A stretch of 30,171 bases of DNA from an uncultured Candidatus Saccharibacteria bacterium (GTDB lineage: Bacteria > Patescibacteriota > Saccharimonadia > Saccharimonadales > Saccharimonadaceae), in assembly GCA_938042055.1 (NCBI GenBank), contig CALIRX010000033.1, positions 1 through 30,171 on the forward strand. The letters run 5' to 3'. Below the pieces are notes generated by a model. The model saw nothing but the letters and a program-made list of their open reading frames with translations, did not search any database and was not told where the DNA came from. Shown here one piece after another: positions 16,046-24,363 of this stretch. The first letter of the stretch is position 1, and each line of letters starts with the position of its first letter. A program made the position numbers and the translations under genes.

Positions 16046-18040
16046 CTACTCGGCAAACTGACTATTATAAAGCTCGGCGTAAAATCCATTTTGCTTCAGC
16101 AGAGTTTCGTGATTGCCCTGCTCAATGATATTCCCATCCTTAACCACCAAAATCAAATCAGCGTCACGAATGGTACTCAAACGATGCGCGATAACAAAAC
16201 TAGTTTTTCCCTGCATCAACTTCTCCATGGCTTTTTGGATAAGGACTTCAGTGCGCGTATCAACCGAGCTTGTCGCTTCGTCCAAAATCAACATCGGCGC
16301 TTTTTCTAGCATCGCCCTGGCAATTGTCAGCAACTGCTTTTCTCCCTGGGAAATGTTAGCAGCCTCCTCGCCCAAGACCATATCATAGCTGCCCGGCAGC
16401 GACCGCACAAAATGATCAACATGCGCTTCTTTGGCGGTTTTTACCATCTCTTCCTCGGTAGCTTTTGGATTGCCATACATCAAATTCTGACGAATCGTGC
16501 CATTAAACAGCCACGTATCTTGTAGCACCATGCCAAACATTTGACGCACATCGCTACGCTTCATCTTACGAATATCCACGCCGTCAATTTTAATCGAACC
16601 GCTATTGATCTCATAAAATCGCATCAGCAAGTTAACTAGCGTCGTTTTGCCAGCACCAGTCGGACCGACAATCGCCACGCGCTGACCTGGCTTAATGTGC
16701 GCCGACAAACCTTTGATAATAGTTTGGTCTGGCTTATATCCAAAGACGACGTTGTCGAATTCAACTTCGCCTTTTACGTTGGACAATTTCACCAAGTTAT
16801 TCGATTCAATCGCTTCTTCCGGCTCGTCCAAAAACTCAAACACTCGCTCGGCGGCAGCAGCTGTCGATTGCAAAATATTAGCGATATTAGCAACCTGAAC
16901 CAGCGGTTGATTGAACTGATCGACGTATTGAATAAACGCCTGAATATCGCCGATTTTTAGCCGACCATTAATCGCCAGCCAACCGCCCAAAATTGTCATA
17001 GCTACATAACCAATATTGCTGATAAAATTTATAATCGGGTGAATCAATCCAGAAAAGAACTGAGCCTTCCAAGCGCTCTCCTGAAGCCGATTATTGATCT
17101 TAGAAAACTTAGCAATCGATTTTTTCTGACCATTAAAGACGCGCATCACTTGATGACCGCCATACATTTCTTCAATGTGTCCATTAAGTTCGCCAAGCTG
17201 CGTTTGCTGGCGTAAGAATTGTTTTTGCGAACTCTTTGCAATCAGCGTAATCACGCCACCCGCCAGCGGAAGCACCAGTAGCGCAACTAGCGACATCTGC
17301 CAGCTAATCGAAAACATCATCACCAAAATTCCCAGCACCGTAACCGTTGAAGTTATAATTTGCGACAAACTCTGATTTAGTGTTTGGCTAATCGTATCGA
17401 CATCATTAGTTATGCGACTAAGAACTTCGCCGTAAGTTTGCTTATCGAAATAACTCAGCGGTAAGCGATTTATTTTTTCGGACAATTGTTGTCGCATTCT
17501 GAAAGTTACGGTTTGCGTCACCTGAGTCATTATCCAAGTTTGAATATAGCGAAAAATTGTACTCAGCACATACAGTCCGACTAACAAAATAATTATTCGC
17601 CAAATAGCGTCAAAATGAAATTCTGGACGCCGACTAAGATCTAGCTTTTTAATCGACTCAAGCTGACTGGACGGAATCTGTTTTTCAATCTCCGACTTAT
17701 TCGGCAATCGGTTCAAAACGTCCGCGCCAGTAGTTCCCGCTGGCAAAGAAACACCTTTTGGCAATTTGCTAGTGATCGCCTCGTAGGCTTTCATATTGGC
17801 ATAATCATCAACAATTTGATTCGTCGCGCTGCCTAAAATCTTCGGGCTGGCAATCGCAAAAATTGTACTCCCAATTGCAAAAACCAACACCATCAACATT
17901 TGCCATCGAAAATCCGACAAATATTTAATCAGCTTCTTGACCGTTCCCTTGAAATCTTTAGCTTTTTCGCCAGTGCCCATTCTGCCCATCGGACCGCCCA
18001 TTCGTACCTGCTGTCGCTTTTTTGTAGTTTGCCTAGACAT
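16046..18040 (-). CDS. Heterodimeric ABC exporter subunit with consensus catalytic site
   Basis: A 664-aa half-transporter: a basic Gly/Met-rich N-terminus, six transmembrane helices (one to four before residue 300, with an unusually long extracytoplasmic insert at about 70-130), then an ATPase domain. Walker A is GPTGAGKT (459-466), the signature is ISQGE (563-567, degenerate), Walker B is LILDE with E588, and the switch histidine is H619. Walker B and the switch are intact, so it supplies the competent site when paired with the product of the upstream gene, whose stop overlaps its ATG as TAATG. Architecture matches MdlB/YheH/TM288-type subunits exporting drugs, peptides or lipids; substrate unknown. 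Confidence 0.93.
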   Translation of the reverse strand: MSRQTTKKRQQVRMGGPMGRMGTGEKAKDFKGTVKKLIKYLSDFRWQMLMVLVFAIGSTIFAIASPKILGSATNQIVDDYANMKAYEAITSKLPKGVSLPAGTTGADVLNRLPNKSEIEKQIPSSQLESIKKLDLSRRPEFHFDAIWRIIILLVGLYVLSTIFRYIQTWIMTQVTQTVTFRMRQQLSEKINRLPLSYFDKQTYGEVLSRITNDVDTISQTLNQSLSQIITSTVTVLGILVMMFSISWQMSLVALLVLPLAGGVITLIAKSSQKQFLRQQTQLGELNGHIEEMYGGHQVMRVFNGQKKSIAKFSKINNRLQESAWKAQFFSGLIHPIINFISNIGYVAMTILGGWLAINGRLKIGDIQAFIQYVDQFNQPLVQVANIANILQSTAAAAERVFEFLDEPEEAIESNNLVKLSNVKGEVEFDNVVFGYKPDQTIIKGLSAHIKPGQRVAIVGPTGAGKTTLVNLLMRFYEINSGSIKIDGVDIRKMKRSDVRQMFGMVLQDTWLFNGTIRQNLMYGNPKATEEEMVKTAKEAHVDHFVRSLPGSYDMVLGEEAANISQGEKQLLTIARAMLEKAPMLILDEATSSVDTRTEVLIQKAMEKLMQGKTSFVIAHRLSTIRDADLILVVKDGNIIEQGNHETLLKQNGFYAELYNSQFAE

Positions 18041-19800
18041 TACAACACTCCTTTCGCAGCAATAGACATTTTCTGTAAATCATCTTCCGAGAGTTGCGAA
18101 GCGGCAATTTCTTGATAAACTTCGCAATCTTTCATCAATCCCTGATGCGTTCCCTGACCAACAATTTTTCCCTCATTAAGCACGATAATTTTATCAGCAT
18201 TCATAATCGTATTAATTCGCTGACCGACAATTAACACAGTTTTATTCTTAGTTTCCTTCGTAAGCACAGCCCGCAACTTCGCGTCCGTCTTAAAATCAAG
18301 CGCCGAAAACGAATCGTCAAAAATGTAAACATTCGGCTCAACCGCAATAGCCCTCGCAATCGACAGACGCTGACGCTGACCGCCAGAAACATTGCTACCG
18401 CCCTGAGCGATTTCACTTTTATAACCACTTTTTAACTCGCTAATAAATTCTTCCGCTTGGGCAATTTTGGCCGCTTTTTCAACCAACTTATCATCAGCCT
18501 CAGCGTTGCCGTATTTGATATTGCTAGCAACCGTTCCGCTAAACAGCACGCCTTTTTGCGGCACGTAACCAATTTGACCAGACAAATCTTCCAGTTTCAG
18601 ATTTTTAATATCCACACCATCAAGCAAAATCTGCCCCGCCGAAACATCATAGAAACGAGGAATCAAATTAATCAGAGTCGACTTTCCCGAACCAGTACTG
18701 CCAATAAACGCCGTTGTCTGACCAGGTTCGGCTACAAAATTAATATCCGAAAGCACCGGCAAATCCGCGTCAGGATAAGTAAACGTAACGTCCTTAAACT
18801 CAATTTTTCCCTTGGCATCTTTTGGCAATTTTTTCGGCGACTTCGGGTCAATAATTGATGGCAAAGTATCCAAAACTTCTCCGACTCGACGCACTGATAC
18901 GACGGCTCGCGGCACCATAATAAACACCATTGACAGCAACAAGAACGAGATTATCACCTGCATCGCGTATTCCAAAAACGCCATCATATTACCAATTTGC
19001 AAATTGCCACCACTTATCAAATGCGCGCCAAACCACACAATTGCCACACTCGAAAAGTTCATCACTAAAGTCATAATCGGATCAAGCAACATCATCAAAC
19101 GGTTCACAAATAAATTCATCTTGTTCAATTCCACGTTGGCTTCTTGGAATTTTTTCTGCTCAATCTTCTCGTTATGGAACGCACGAATAACTTTCAGTCC
19201 AACCAAATTTTCCCGCGCCACCAAATTAAGTTTATCCACCAGAGTCTGCAATTTCTTAAACCTAGGTACGGCAATCGTAAATAACGCAGCGATCACCACA
19301 AACAAAACGAACACCGCCAAAGCGATAATCCAGCTTAAATCGGGCGCATTATTCATGGCTTTTTGCAGACCGCCAATTGCCATAATCGGTGCCATTAACG
19401 CCAGCCTTAGCAGCATTATTGACGTTGTTTGAATCTGCTGAATATCATTCGTTGAGCGCGTAATCAGCGACGCCGTAGAAAACTTATTAAAGTCCGCCAA
19501 AGAAAAACTTTCTATTCGTTCAAACAATTTCAATCGCAATTTTTGCGCCATTCCCGTAGCAATTCGCGCCGCCAAAAAACCCACGACAATTGAACAAAAC
19601 CCACCAGCCGCCGTCACCAAAATCATCATCAAGCCATTATTCCAAATCGCCGACATGTCTTGTTTAATAATGCCGTTATTGACAATTTCCGACATTTTAT
19701 CCGGCAGCCACAAATTCGCCATCACAACGCCATACGTGAATCCAATCAAGATAATAAACAGCAACCAATAGTCTCTAAAAATTCGCAAAATATGTTTCAT
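18040..19800 (-). CDS. Heterodimeric ABC exporter subunit with degenerate catalytic site
   Basis: A 586-aa half-transporter with six transmembrane helices in the first ~300 residues and a C-terminal ATPase. Walker A is GSTGSGKS (367-374) and the signature is a perfect VSGGQ (471-475). Walker B ends IFDD, with Asp496 in place of the catalytic Glu, and the switch histidine is Gln527 (GQRINTI). This is the pattern of the non-hydrolytic site in TM287, BmrC and LmrC-type subunits. The partner lies immediately downstream with TAATG coupling. AAAGGA precedes ATG 19800 by 6 nt. Confidence 0.93.
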   Translation of the reverse strand: MKHILRIFRDYWLLFIILIGFTYGVVMANLWLPDKMSEIVNNGIIKQDMSAIWNNGLMMILVTAAGGFCSIVVGFLAARIATGMAQKLRLKLFERIESFSLADFNKFSTASLITRSTNDIQQIQTTSIMLLRLALMAPIMAIGGLQKAMNNAPDLSWIIALAVFVLFVVIAALFTIAVPRFKKLQTLVDKLNLVARENLVGLKVIRAFHNEKIEQKKFQEANVELNKMNLFVNRLMMLLDPIMTLVMNFSSVAIVWFGAHLISGGNLQIGNMMAFLEYAMQVIISFLLLSMVFIMVPRAVVSVRRVGEVLDTLPSIIDPKSPKKLPKDAKGKIEFKDVTFTYPDADLPVLSDINFVAEPGQTTAFIGSTGSGKSTLINLIPRFYDVSAGQILLDGVDIKNLKLEDLSGQIGYVPQKGVLFSGTVASNIKYGNAEADDKLVEKAAKIAQAEEFISELKSGYKSEIAQGGSNVSGGQRQRLSIARAIAVEPNVYIFDDSFSALDFKTDAKLRAVLTKETKNKTVLIVGQRINTIMNADKIIVLNEGKIVGQGTHQGLMKDCEVYQEIAASQLSEDDLQKMSIAAKGVL

Positions 19801-19832
19801 TTATAGTCCTTTACGTTCTAAGTCCATCTTAT

Positions 19833-19838
19833 ATTATA
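19833..19838 (-). promoter_or_regulatory. -10 element of the ABC exporter operon
   Basis: Minus-strand TATAAT about 32 nt before ATG 19800, giving a short leader with the AAAGGA ribosome site. No clear -35. Confidence 0.5.
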
Positions 19839-19877
19839 TCATTTTAGGACTAGTTGATTTCATTTTAATAATTACAA

Positions 19878-19907
19878 TTGGACAAAAATATCTGTTAGTT
19901 TTATACT
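19878..19907 (+). promoter_or_regulatory. Promoter of tRNA-Pro
   Basis: TTGGAC (19878-19883), 18-bp spacer, TATACT (19902-19907), 12 nt before the tRNA 5-prime end. Confidence 0.6.
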
Positions 19908-19919
19908 GTTTTTTAGCGT

Positions 19920-19996
19920 CGGGGTGTGGCGCAGCTCGGTAGCGCGCACCGTTCGGGACGGTGAGGTCGCTGGTTCAAATCCAGTCACCCCGACCA
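19920..19996 (+). tRNA. tRNA-Pro (anticodon CGG)
   Basis: A 77-nt cloverleaf. The acceptor CGGGGTG pairs with CACCCCG, then comes discriminator A and encoded CCA. The D stem is GCGC/GCGC. The anticodon stem CACCG/CGGTG encloses the loop TTCGGGA, anticodon CGG reading CCG. The T stem GCTGG/CCAGT encloses TTCAAAT. All stems close; the T stem has one G-T pair. Confidence 0.96.
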
Positions 19997-20061
19997 TGAA
20001 ATTATTGGGCGTACGTTCAGACTAATTGAACCTCTGGCTATTAGCAATCAAAGGAGGTTTT

Positions 20062-20529
20062 ATGCGACGAAGAGTAAACGTGCGCGGAATTATTATCAAT
20101 GAAAACGGCGAAATTTTCTGCCAACAATTGACCGCCAATAATGGCAAAGGGCGTAATTTTTGGTGTACGCCGGGCGGCGGCTTGGAAATGGGCGAAAGCT
20201 TGTTGGACGGCTTGCGTCGAGAAATGATTGAAGAAACTGGCGTCAAACCAGAAATTGGTAAGCTATTATTTATACAACAATTCGCCGAATCAGGCGAGCA
20301 ATCAGCGCATGGCCCGAACGAGCAATTGGAATTTTTCTTCCTCATCACCAACTGGCAAGATTACCAGCAGATTGACCTGGAACAAACTTCGCACGGCGTC
20401 GAGGAAGTAGCCAAGTGCGGCTTTGTCGATCCGAAAACGACGCGAATTTTACCGAGTTATCTGACAGAGGTTGACCTGGACCAGCTAGTTAACAAATTGA
20501 CAGAAGTTCCAGTTCTAAGCGAATTATAG
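20062..20529 (+). CDS. NUDIX hydrolase
   Basis: A 155-aa pyrophosphohydrolase acting on a nucleoside diphosphate linked to another moiety. The Nudix box matches Gx5Ex7REUxEExGU exactly at about 38-61 (GGLEMGE, then REMIEETGV). The start at ATG 20062 is fixed by AAGGAGG 4 nt upstream; the open frame reaches back to TTG 20026 but that has no support. It follows tRNA-Pro by 65 bp with no obvious promoter of its own, so it may be read through from the tRNA promoter. It is cytosolic with no other domain. Substrate cannot be deduced; 8-oxo-dGTP or sugar nucleotides are family possibilities. Confidence 0.93.
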   Translation: MRRRVNVRGIIINENGEIFCQQLTANNGKGRNFWCTPGGGLEMGESLLDGLRREMIEETGVKPEIGKLLFIQQFAESGEQSAHGPNEQLEFFFLITNWQDYQQIDLEQTSHGVEEVAKCGFVDPKTTRILPSYLTEVDLDQLVNKLTEVPVLSEL

Positions 20530-20543
20530 CTGGGCTGCTTAGA

Positions 20544-21266
20544 CTATTTGGCGAAGAATTTTTTGGCACGTTCAGTTTTCGGGTGATCCATTACCTGAGC
20601 TGGCGTGCCATTTTCGATTATTTCTCCCTTATCCAGAAAAATCATCCGCGTGCCGACTTCGCGGGCAAATTTCATTTCATGCGTAACAATTACCATCGTC
20701 ATTCCCTTTTTGGCAACTTTTCTAATCACGTCCAAAACTTCGCCAATCATCTCTGGGTCTAGCGCTGAAGTCGGCTCATCAAAAAGCATGATTTTCGGCT
20801 CCATCGCTAGTGCTCGCGCAATTGCTACTCGCTGTTTTTGACCGCCAGACAAACTATTCGGCGAAGCGTCCGCTTTATCTAATAGCCCAACATCGTCCAA
20901 TAAACTTCGCGCCAATTTTGTCGCTTTTTGATCTGAAAATTTACGCAGTTTTTTCGGAGCTAATTTAATATTTTCAATCACGCTCAAATTCGGGAACAGA
21001 TTAAATTGCTGAAAAACCATGCCAATATTCTGACGCAACGCGTTCAAGTTCACGTGTGGATCAGTAATTTTTATTCCATCAACAATAATCTCACCCGAAG
21101 TCGGCTCCTCTAATAAATTCAGACACCGCAAGAATGTCGACTTGCCAGAACCAGACGAGCCAACCACCACGACAATCTCGCCTTCTTCAATTTCCTCGTC
21201 AATATCGCGAAGAACTCGATTTGTGCCGAACGTTTTTTTCAAGTTTTTAACGCTGATCATCGTCAT
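20544..21266 (-). CDS. Polar amino-acid ABC importer, ATP-binding subunit
   Basis: A 240-aa ATPase of the GlnQ/HisP/ArtP type. Walker A is GSSGSGKST (36-44), the Q-loop is FQQFNLFP, the signature is LSGGQ (139-143), Walker B is MLFDEPTSALD with E164, and the switch is VTHEM. FQQFNLFPNLSVIENI is characteristic of the polar amino-acid uptake family. It starts at ATG 21266 inside the permease gene (20-bp overlap), with GGAAA about 7 nt upstream. Last gene of the binding-protein, permease, ATPase operon. Confidence 0.95.
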   Translation of the reverse strand: MTMISVKNLKKTFGTNRVLRDIDEEIEEGEIVVVVGSSGSGKSTFLRCLNLLEEPTSGEIIVDGIKITDPHVNLNALRQNIGMVFQQFNLFPNLSVIENIKLAPKKLRKFSDQKATKLARSLLDDVGLLDKADASPNSLSGGQKQRVAIARALAMEPKIMLFDEPTSALDPEMIGEVLDVIRKVAKKGMTMVIVTHEMKFAREVGTRMIFLDKGEIIENGTPAQVMDHPKTERAKKFFAK

Positions 21267-21957
21267 GTTTCAATTTCCTTTCTACTCGCGCCATTACTCG
21301 CGTAAAAATCGCCGTCAAAATTAAGTACATCGCCGCAGCGGCAAATAGCGACTGAAAAGCTGTCGCCGTCTGAAAACGAATATTGTCCGCGCCCCGCATA
21401 ATATCATTCAGACCAATCCAACCAACAACCGAAGTTTCCTTTAATAGCGCGATAAATTCACTAATCAACGCCGGCAACGAATTTCTCATTGCTTGCGGCA
21501 AAATAACTAGCCGCATTGCCTGCCAATTGCTCAAACCCAAAGACCTAGCTGCTTCCATTTGACCCTTGTCAATACTCTGAATTCCGCCACGAATAATCTC
21601 AGCAATGTACGCGCCGCTATTTATCCCAAACGCTACCGCCGCCACAAAAATCTTCGGCATAAATTGATACGACCCAAAAACTACGTAATACATAATCAAT
21701 AGCTGAACCAAAAGTGGCGTGCCGCGAATAATATCGACATAAATTTTTCCCAGACTAGCTAGCGGATTAAAGTTCGCGAGTCTGCTCGTTTTCATCCTGT
21801 CAAATGGTCGTAAATTCGACGTACGCATCAGGGCGACAAGCACACCAATTGCCGATCCTAAAATCAGCGACAACACAGTCAAAACCAGCGTCACCTCTAA
21901 TCCATGCCATAAAAATAGCCATCGACCGCCGCCAAAAATTACTTCCCAAAAATTCAC
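21247..21957 (-). CDS. Polar amino-acid ABC importer, permease subunit
   Basis: A 236-aa inner-membrane permease (HisM/GlnP type) with about five helices. The EAA coupling loop reads EAARSLGLSNWQAMRLVILP. SGAYIAEIIRGGI, immediately preceding it, is also typical of the amino-acid permease family. It begins with GTG 21957, supported by GAGGAGG 7 nt upstream, and overlaps the binding-protein stop as GTGA. Probably a homodimer in the complex, as is usual when one permease gene is present. Confidence 0.95.
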   Translation of the reverse strand: MNFWEVIFGGGRWLFLWHGLEVTLVLTVLSLILGSAIGVLVALMRTSNLRPFDRMKTSRLANFNPLASLGKIYVDIIRGTPLLVQLLIMYYVVFGSYQFMPKIFVAAVAFGINSGAYIAEIIRGGIQSIDKGQMEAARSLGLSNWQAMRLVILPQAMRNSLPALISEFIALLKETSVVGWIGLNDIMRGADNIRFQTATAFQSLFAAAAMYLILTAIFTRVMARVERKLKHDDDQR

Positions 21958-22745
21958 GATTTAGCCTCCTCACCAAAATATTTGCGGATTAATTTTTCAT
22001 AGCGGCCATCTTTTTTCATCTTGGCAATTTCTTTATTAACCTTCTCCAAGAGGTCTTTATTATCTTTTTTAATAGCAATCGCATAACTTTCATCACTGAG
22101 CGCGCCCGGTAAGATTTCTAAGTCAGAAAATCCAGCCGAATACTGCTTTGCGGGAGCGTCGTCCAGAATAACTGCTTCAATTTTTCCCGAACTTAATTCC
22201 TGCAAAACACTCGGCGCGGTTTGGAATTGTGTGACTGATGCTCCAGCAATTTTAGACGCCAAGGTATCGCCAGTCGTACCCAGCTGCACGCCAATTTTTC
22301 GCCCTGGCAATTGATATTTATTGCGAATCGGACTGCCCTTTTTAACAATTATTCTCTGCGACGCCGAATAATACGGATCTGAAAACAACGCATTTTTCTC
22401 TCGCTCAGGCGTCACTGTCATTCCAGCCGCCACCATATCAATCTGTCCACTATCCAGCGCCGGAAGTAGCCCATCAAACGACATATCTTCGACCTTCAAA
22501 TCTTTGCCCAAGCTTTTAGCAATTTCCCTCGCCAGATCAACGTCAAAGCCAACCACTTGATTGTTATCAATATACTCAAACGGCTTAAATCCAGCATTCG
22601 TACCCATCACTAAAACATCAGTTTTTGAGCCAATTACGCCATCTCGATGTAAAATATCACCCAACATCAAATAAATCATCCCAGCAAATAAAACCAGCCC
22701 AATCCACCAACTAATTCCGAATGTGCGCGTCTTATTCTTGCTCAT
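21954..22745 (-). CDS. Membrane-anchored amino-acid-binding protein of an ABC importer
   Basis: A 263-aa family 3 solute-binding protein. The anchor helix lies at about residues 11-30. The fold then contains VMGTNAGFKPFEYID, VGFDVDLAREIAKSLGK, the ligand-loop DMVAAGMTVTPER, and QLGTTGDTLA. There is no lipobox Cys, so it is tethered by an uncleaved helix rather than lipid. The frame is open to 22850, but ATG 22745 fits: TATAAT ends 6 nt upstream and the anchor then starts normally. The ligand is a polar amino acid, possibly arginine for the arc pathway, glutamine or histidine; sequence alone does not decide. Confidence 0.93.
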   Translation of the reverse strand: MSKNKTRTFGISWWIGLVLFAGMIYLMLGDILHRDGVIGSKTDVLVMGTNAGFKPFEYIDNNQVVGFDVDLAREIAKSLGKDLKVEDMSFDGLLPALDSGQIDMVAAGMTVTPEREKNALFSDPYYSASQRIIVKKGSPIRNKYQLPGRKIGVQLGTTGDTLASKIAGASVTQFQTAPSVLQELSSGKIEAVILDDAPAKQYSAGFSDLEILPGALSDESYAIAIKKDNKDLLEKVNKEIAKMKKDGRYEKLIRKYFGEEAKS

Positions 22746-22751
22746 GCTTTT

Positions 22752-22757
22752 ATTATA
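22752..22757 (-). promoter_or_regulatory. -10 element of the amino-acid importer operon
   Basis: Minus-strand TATAAT ending 6 nt before ATG 22745; leaderless. A weak TTACGT -35 (22781-22776) overlaps the divergent promoter. Confidence 0.6.
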
Positions 22758-22782
22758 CCCCTTCATCCGCAAAAAACGTAAG

Positions 22783-22791
22783 TGATATAAT
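22783..22791 (+). promoter_or_regulatory. Extended -10 promoter of the LTA-synthase-like gene
   Basis: TGATATAAT (22783-22791) ends 6 nt before GTG 22798 but only 3 nt before ATG 22795. That places the transcription start at the GTG. Confidence 0.6.
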
Positions 22792-22797
22792 AGAATG

Positions 22798-24363
22798 GTG
22801 AGAAAAATTAAATTTACCAAACGTTTCTGGATTAAATCAATATCAATCATTTTGCTTTTTTTGGCGGCATTTTGTTTAATTGCGGCGCGCTATAAGTATA
22901 TCGTCTTTAAAAATTCGCAAATCGACGAGATAATTTTTTATTTTGTTAACGGATTGGCTGGCGGAAAATCTGACAATTTATGGTCGGCCGTCCTGCAAAA
23001 TCTTCCGTTAGTTTTCCTATTATTCGGCGCCTTATTAGTCCCAATGTTCGACAAATCGATATCTTTTGTAAATCGCATAATCGCCTTCTGTTTGAAAAAA
23101 ATCAAATCATCACGAAAACTCACTTTGCCGTTTTTGAGATTACGAAATCAAGCAATTTACTCGCTAAGTATGTTTTTAATTGCAATCGTCCTTCTGATTC
23201 AAAGTTTCGGAATCCCTAATTATATTTACGCCCTAACTCAATCGACCAAATTATACGAAGAAAATTATGTCAATCCAAAAACCGCCAAATTGACTTTCCC
23301 GGAGAAAAAGCGCAACTTAATATACATCTATTTGGAGTCAATGGAAAACACTTTGGCATCAAAGGCTAATGGCGGCAGCTCCGAAACCTCCATTATTCCA
23401 GAGCTGGAAGAATTGGCGTTAAAAAATACCTCATTCTCAAACAAAGCATCCGGTGTCGGCGGCGCCTTGCCTGCAACAAACACTGGCTGGACTGTGGCAG
23501 GAATGGCTGCGCAATCTACTGGCGTCCCACTGAAAGAAAACTTAGTTGGCGGACGCGACCATAACGCCCTGGGCGAGTTTAAAAAGTTCTTGCCGGGCGC
23601 TTATAGTCTTGGTGATATTTTAGAAAAACAAGGCTATAATCAAACGTTTGTTATGGGCTCTGAAGCAAGCTTTGGCGGACGCGATAAATTATTAACTCAG
23701 CACGGCAATTTCAATATCGAAGATTACAATTACGCCAAAAAACACGGAAAAATATCCGAAGATTACAAAGTTTGGTGGGGTTATGAAGATAAAAAATTAT
23801 TCCAATTTGCCCGCGAAGAAGCCTCGCGTTTGGCGGCGTCAGACAAGCCATTTAACTTGCAATTATTGACCGCCGACACGCATTTTACCGATGGCTATTT
23901 GGACGAAACCTGCGCCAAAACGTTCAGTAATCAATACGACAATGTTCACGCTTGCTCCTCAAAACAGGTCGCCGCATTCGTCAATTGGGTTAAATCTCAG
24001 CCATTTTATGAAAACACCACAATTATCATTTCTGGCGACCATTTAGGAATGCAGACTTCATACTACGACGAAAAAATTGGCGGAACTAATTATCAGCGAA
24101 CCATTTACAACACGTTTATAAATCCAGCCATTTCAACTAGTCACTCAAAGAACCGTCAATTCACGACATTCGATATGTATCCGTCAACTTTGGCGGCGCT
24201 GGGAGTTAAAATTGACGGCGACCGATTAGGTCTGGGCACAAACTTATTTTCTGGAAAGAAAACCTTGGTCGAACAATACGGCGGAATTGAAAACTTAAAT
24301 TCAGAACTTTCCAAACGTTCCGCTTATTACGAAAATAAGATTTTCACCAAATCTGGCAATTAG
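22798..24363 (+). CDS. LTA synthase / phosphoglycerol transferase-like sulfatase-fold membrane enzyme
   Basis: A ~521-aa membrane enzyme of the LtaS/MdoB group, which transfers glycerol phosphate or similar head groups to surface polymers outside the cell. Up to four hydrophobic helices precede the catalytic domain (about 13-35, 64-83, 120-140 and a weaker one between). Domain motifs are IYIYLESMENT (metal-binding Glu near 181), TNTGWTVAGM (nucleophile Thr), LTADTHF and SGDHLG (metal His/Asp near 415). Starts: ATG 22795 precedes GTG 22798, but the extended -10 leaves only 3 nt before the ATG, so the GTG is preferred. The stop overlaps the galE stop on the other strand. Exact polymer unknown; phosphoethanolamine transferase is less likely. 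Confidence 0.87.
   Translation: MRKIKFTKRFWIKSISIILLFLAAFCLIAARYKYIVFKNSQIDEIIFYFVNGLAGGKSDNLWSAVLQNLPLVFLLFGALLVPMFDKSISFVNRIIAFCLKKIKSSRKLTLPFLRLRNQAIYSLSMFLIAIVLLIQSFGIPNYIYALTQSTKLYEENYVNPKTAKLTFPEKKRNLIYIYLESMENTLASKANGGSSETSIIPELEELALKNTSFSNKASGVGGALPATNTGWTVAGMAAQSTGVPLKENLVGGRDHNALGEFKKFLPGAYSLGDILEKQGYNQTFVMGSEASFGGRDKLLTQHGNFNIEDYNYAKKHGKISEDYKVWWGYEDKKLFQFAREEASRLAASDKPFNLQLLTADTHFTDGYLDETCAKTFSNQYDNVHACSSKQVAAFVNWVKSQPFYENTTIIISGDHLGMQTSYYDEKIGGTNYQRTIYNTFINPAISTSHSKNRQFTTFDMYPSTLAALGVKIDGDRLGLGTNLFSGKKTLVEQYGGIENLNSELSKRSAYYENKIFTKSGN

Noticed and set aside
18812..19432. A 206-codon frame opposite the ABC exporter subunit
   Set aside because: Long only because the opposite coding strand avoids stops in this frame; low-complexity product, no ribosome site.
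20015..20031. GTTCA-7-TGAAC inverted repeat between tRNA-Pro and the NUDIX gene
   Set aside because: Only a 5-bp stem with no T-run; not convincing as terminator or operator.
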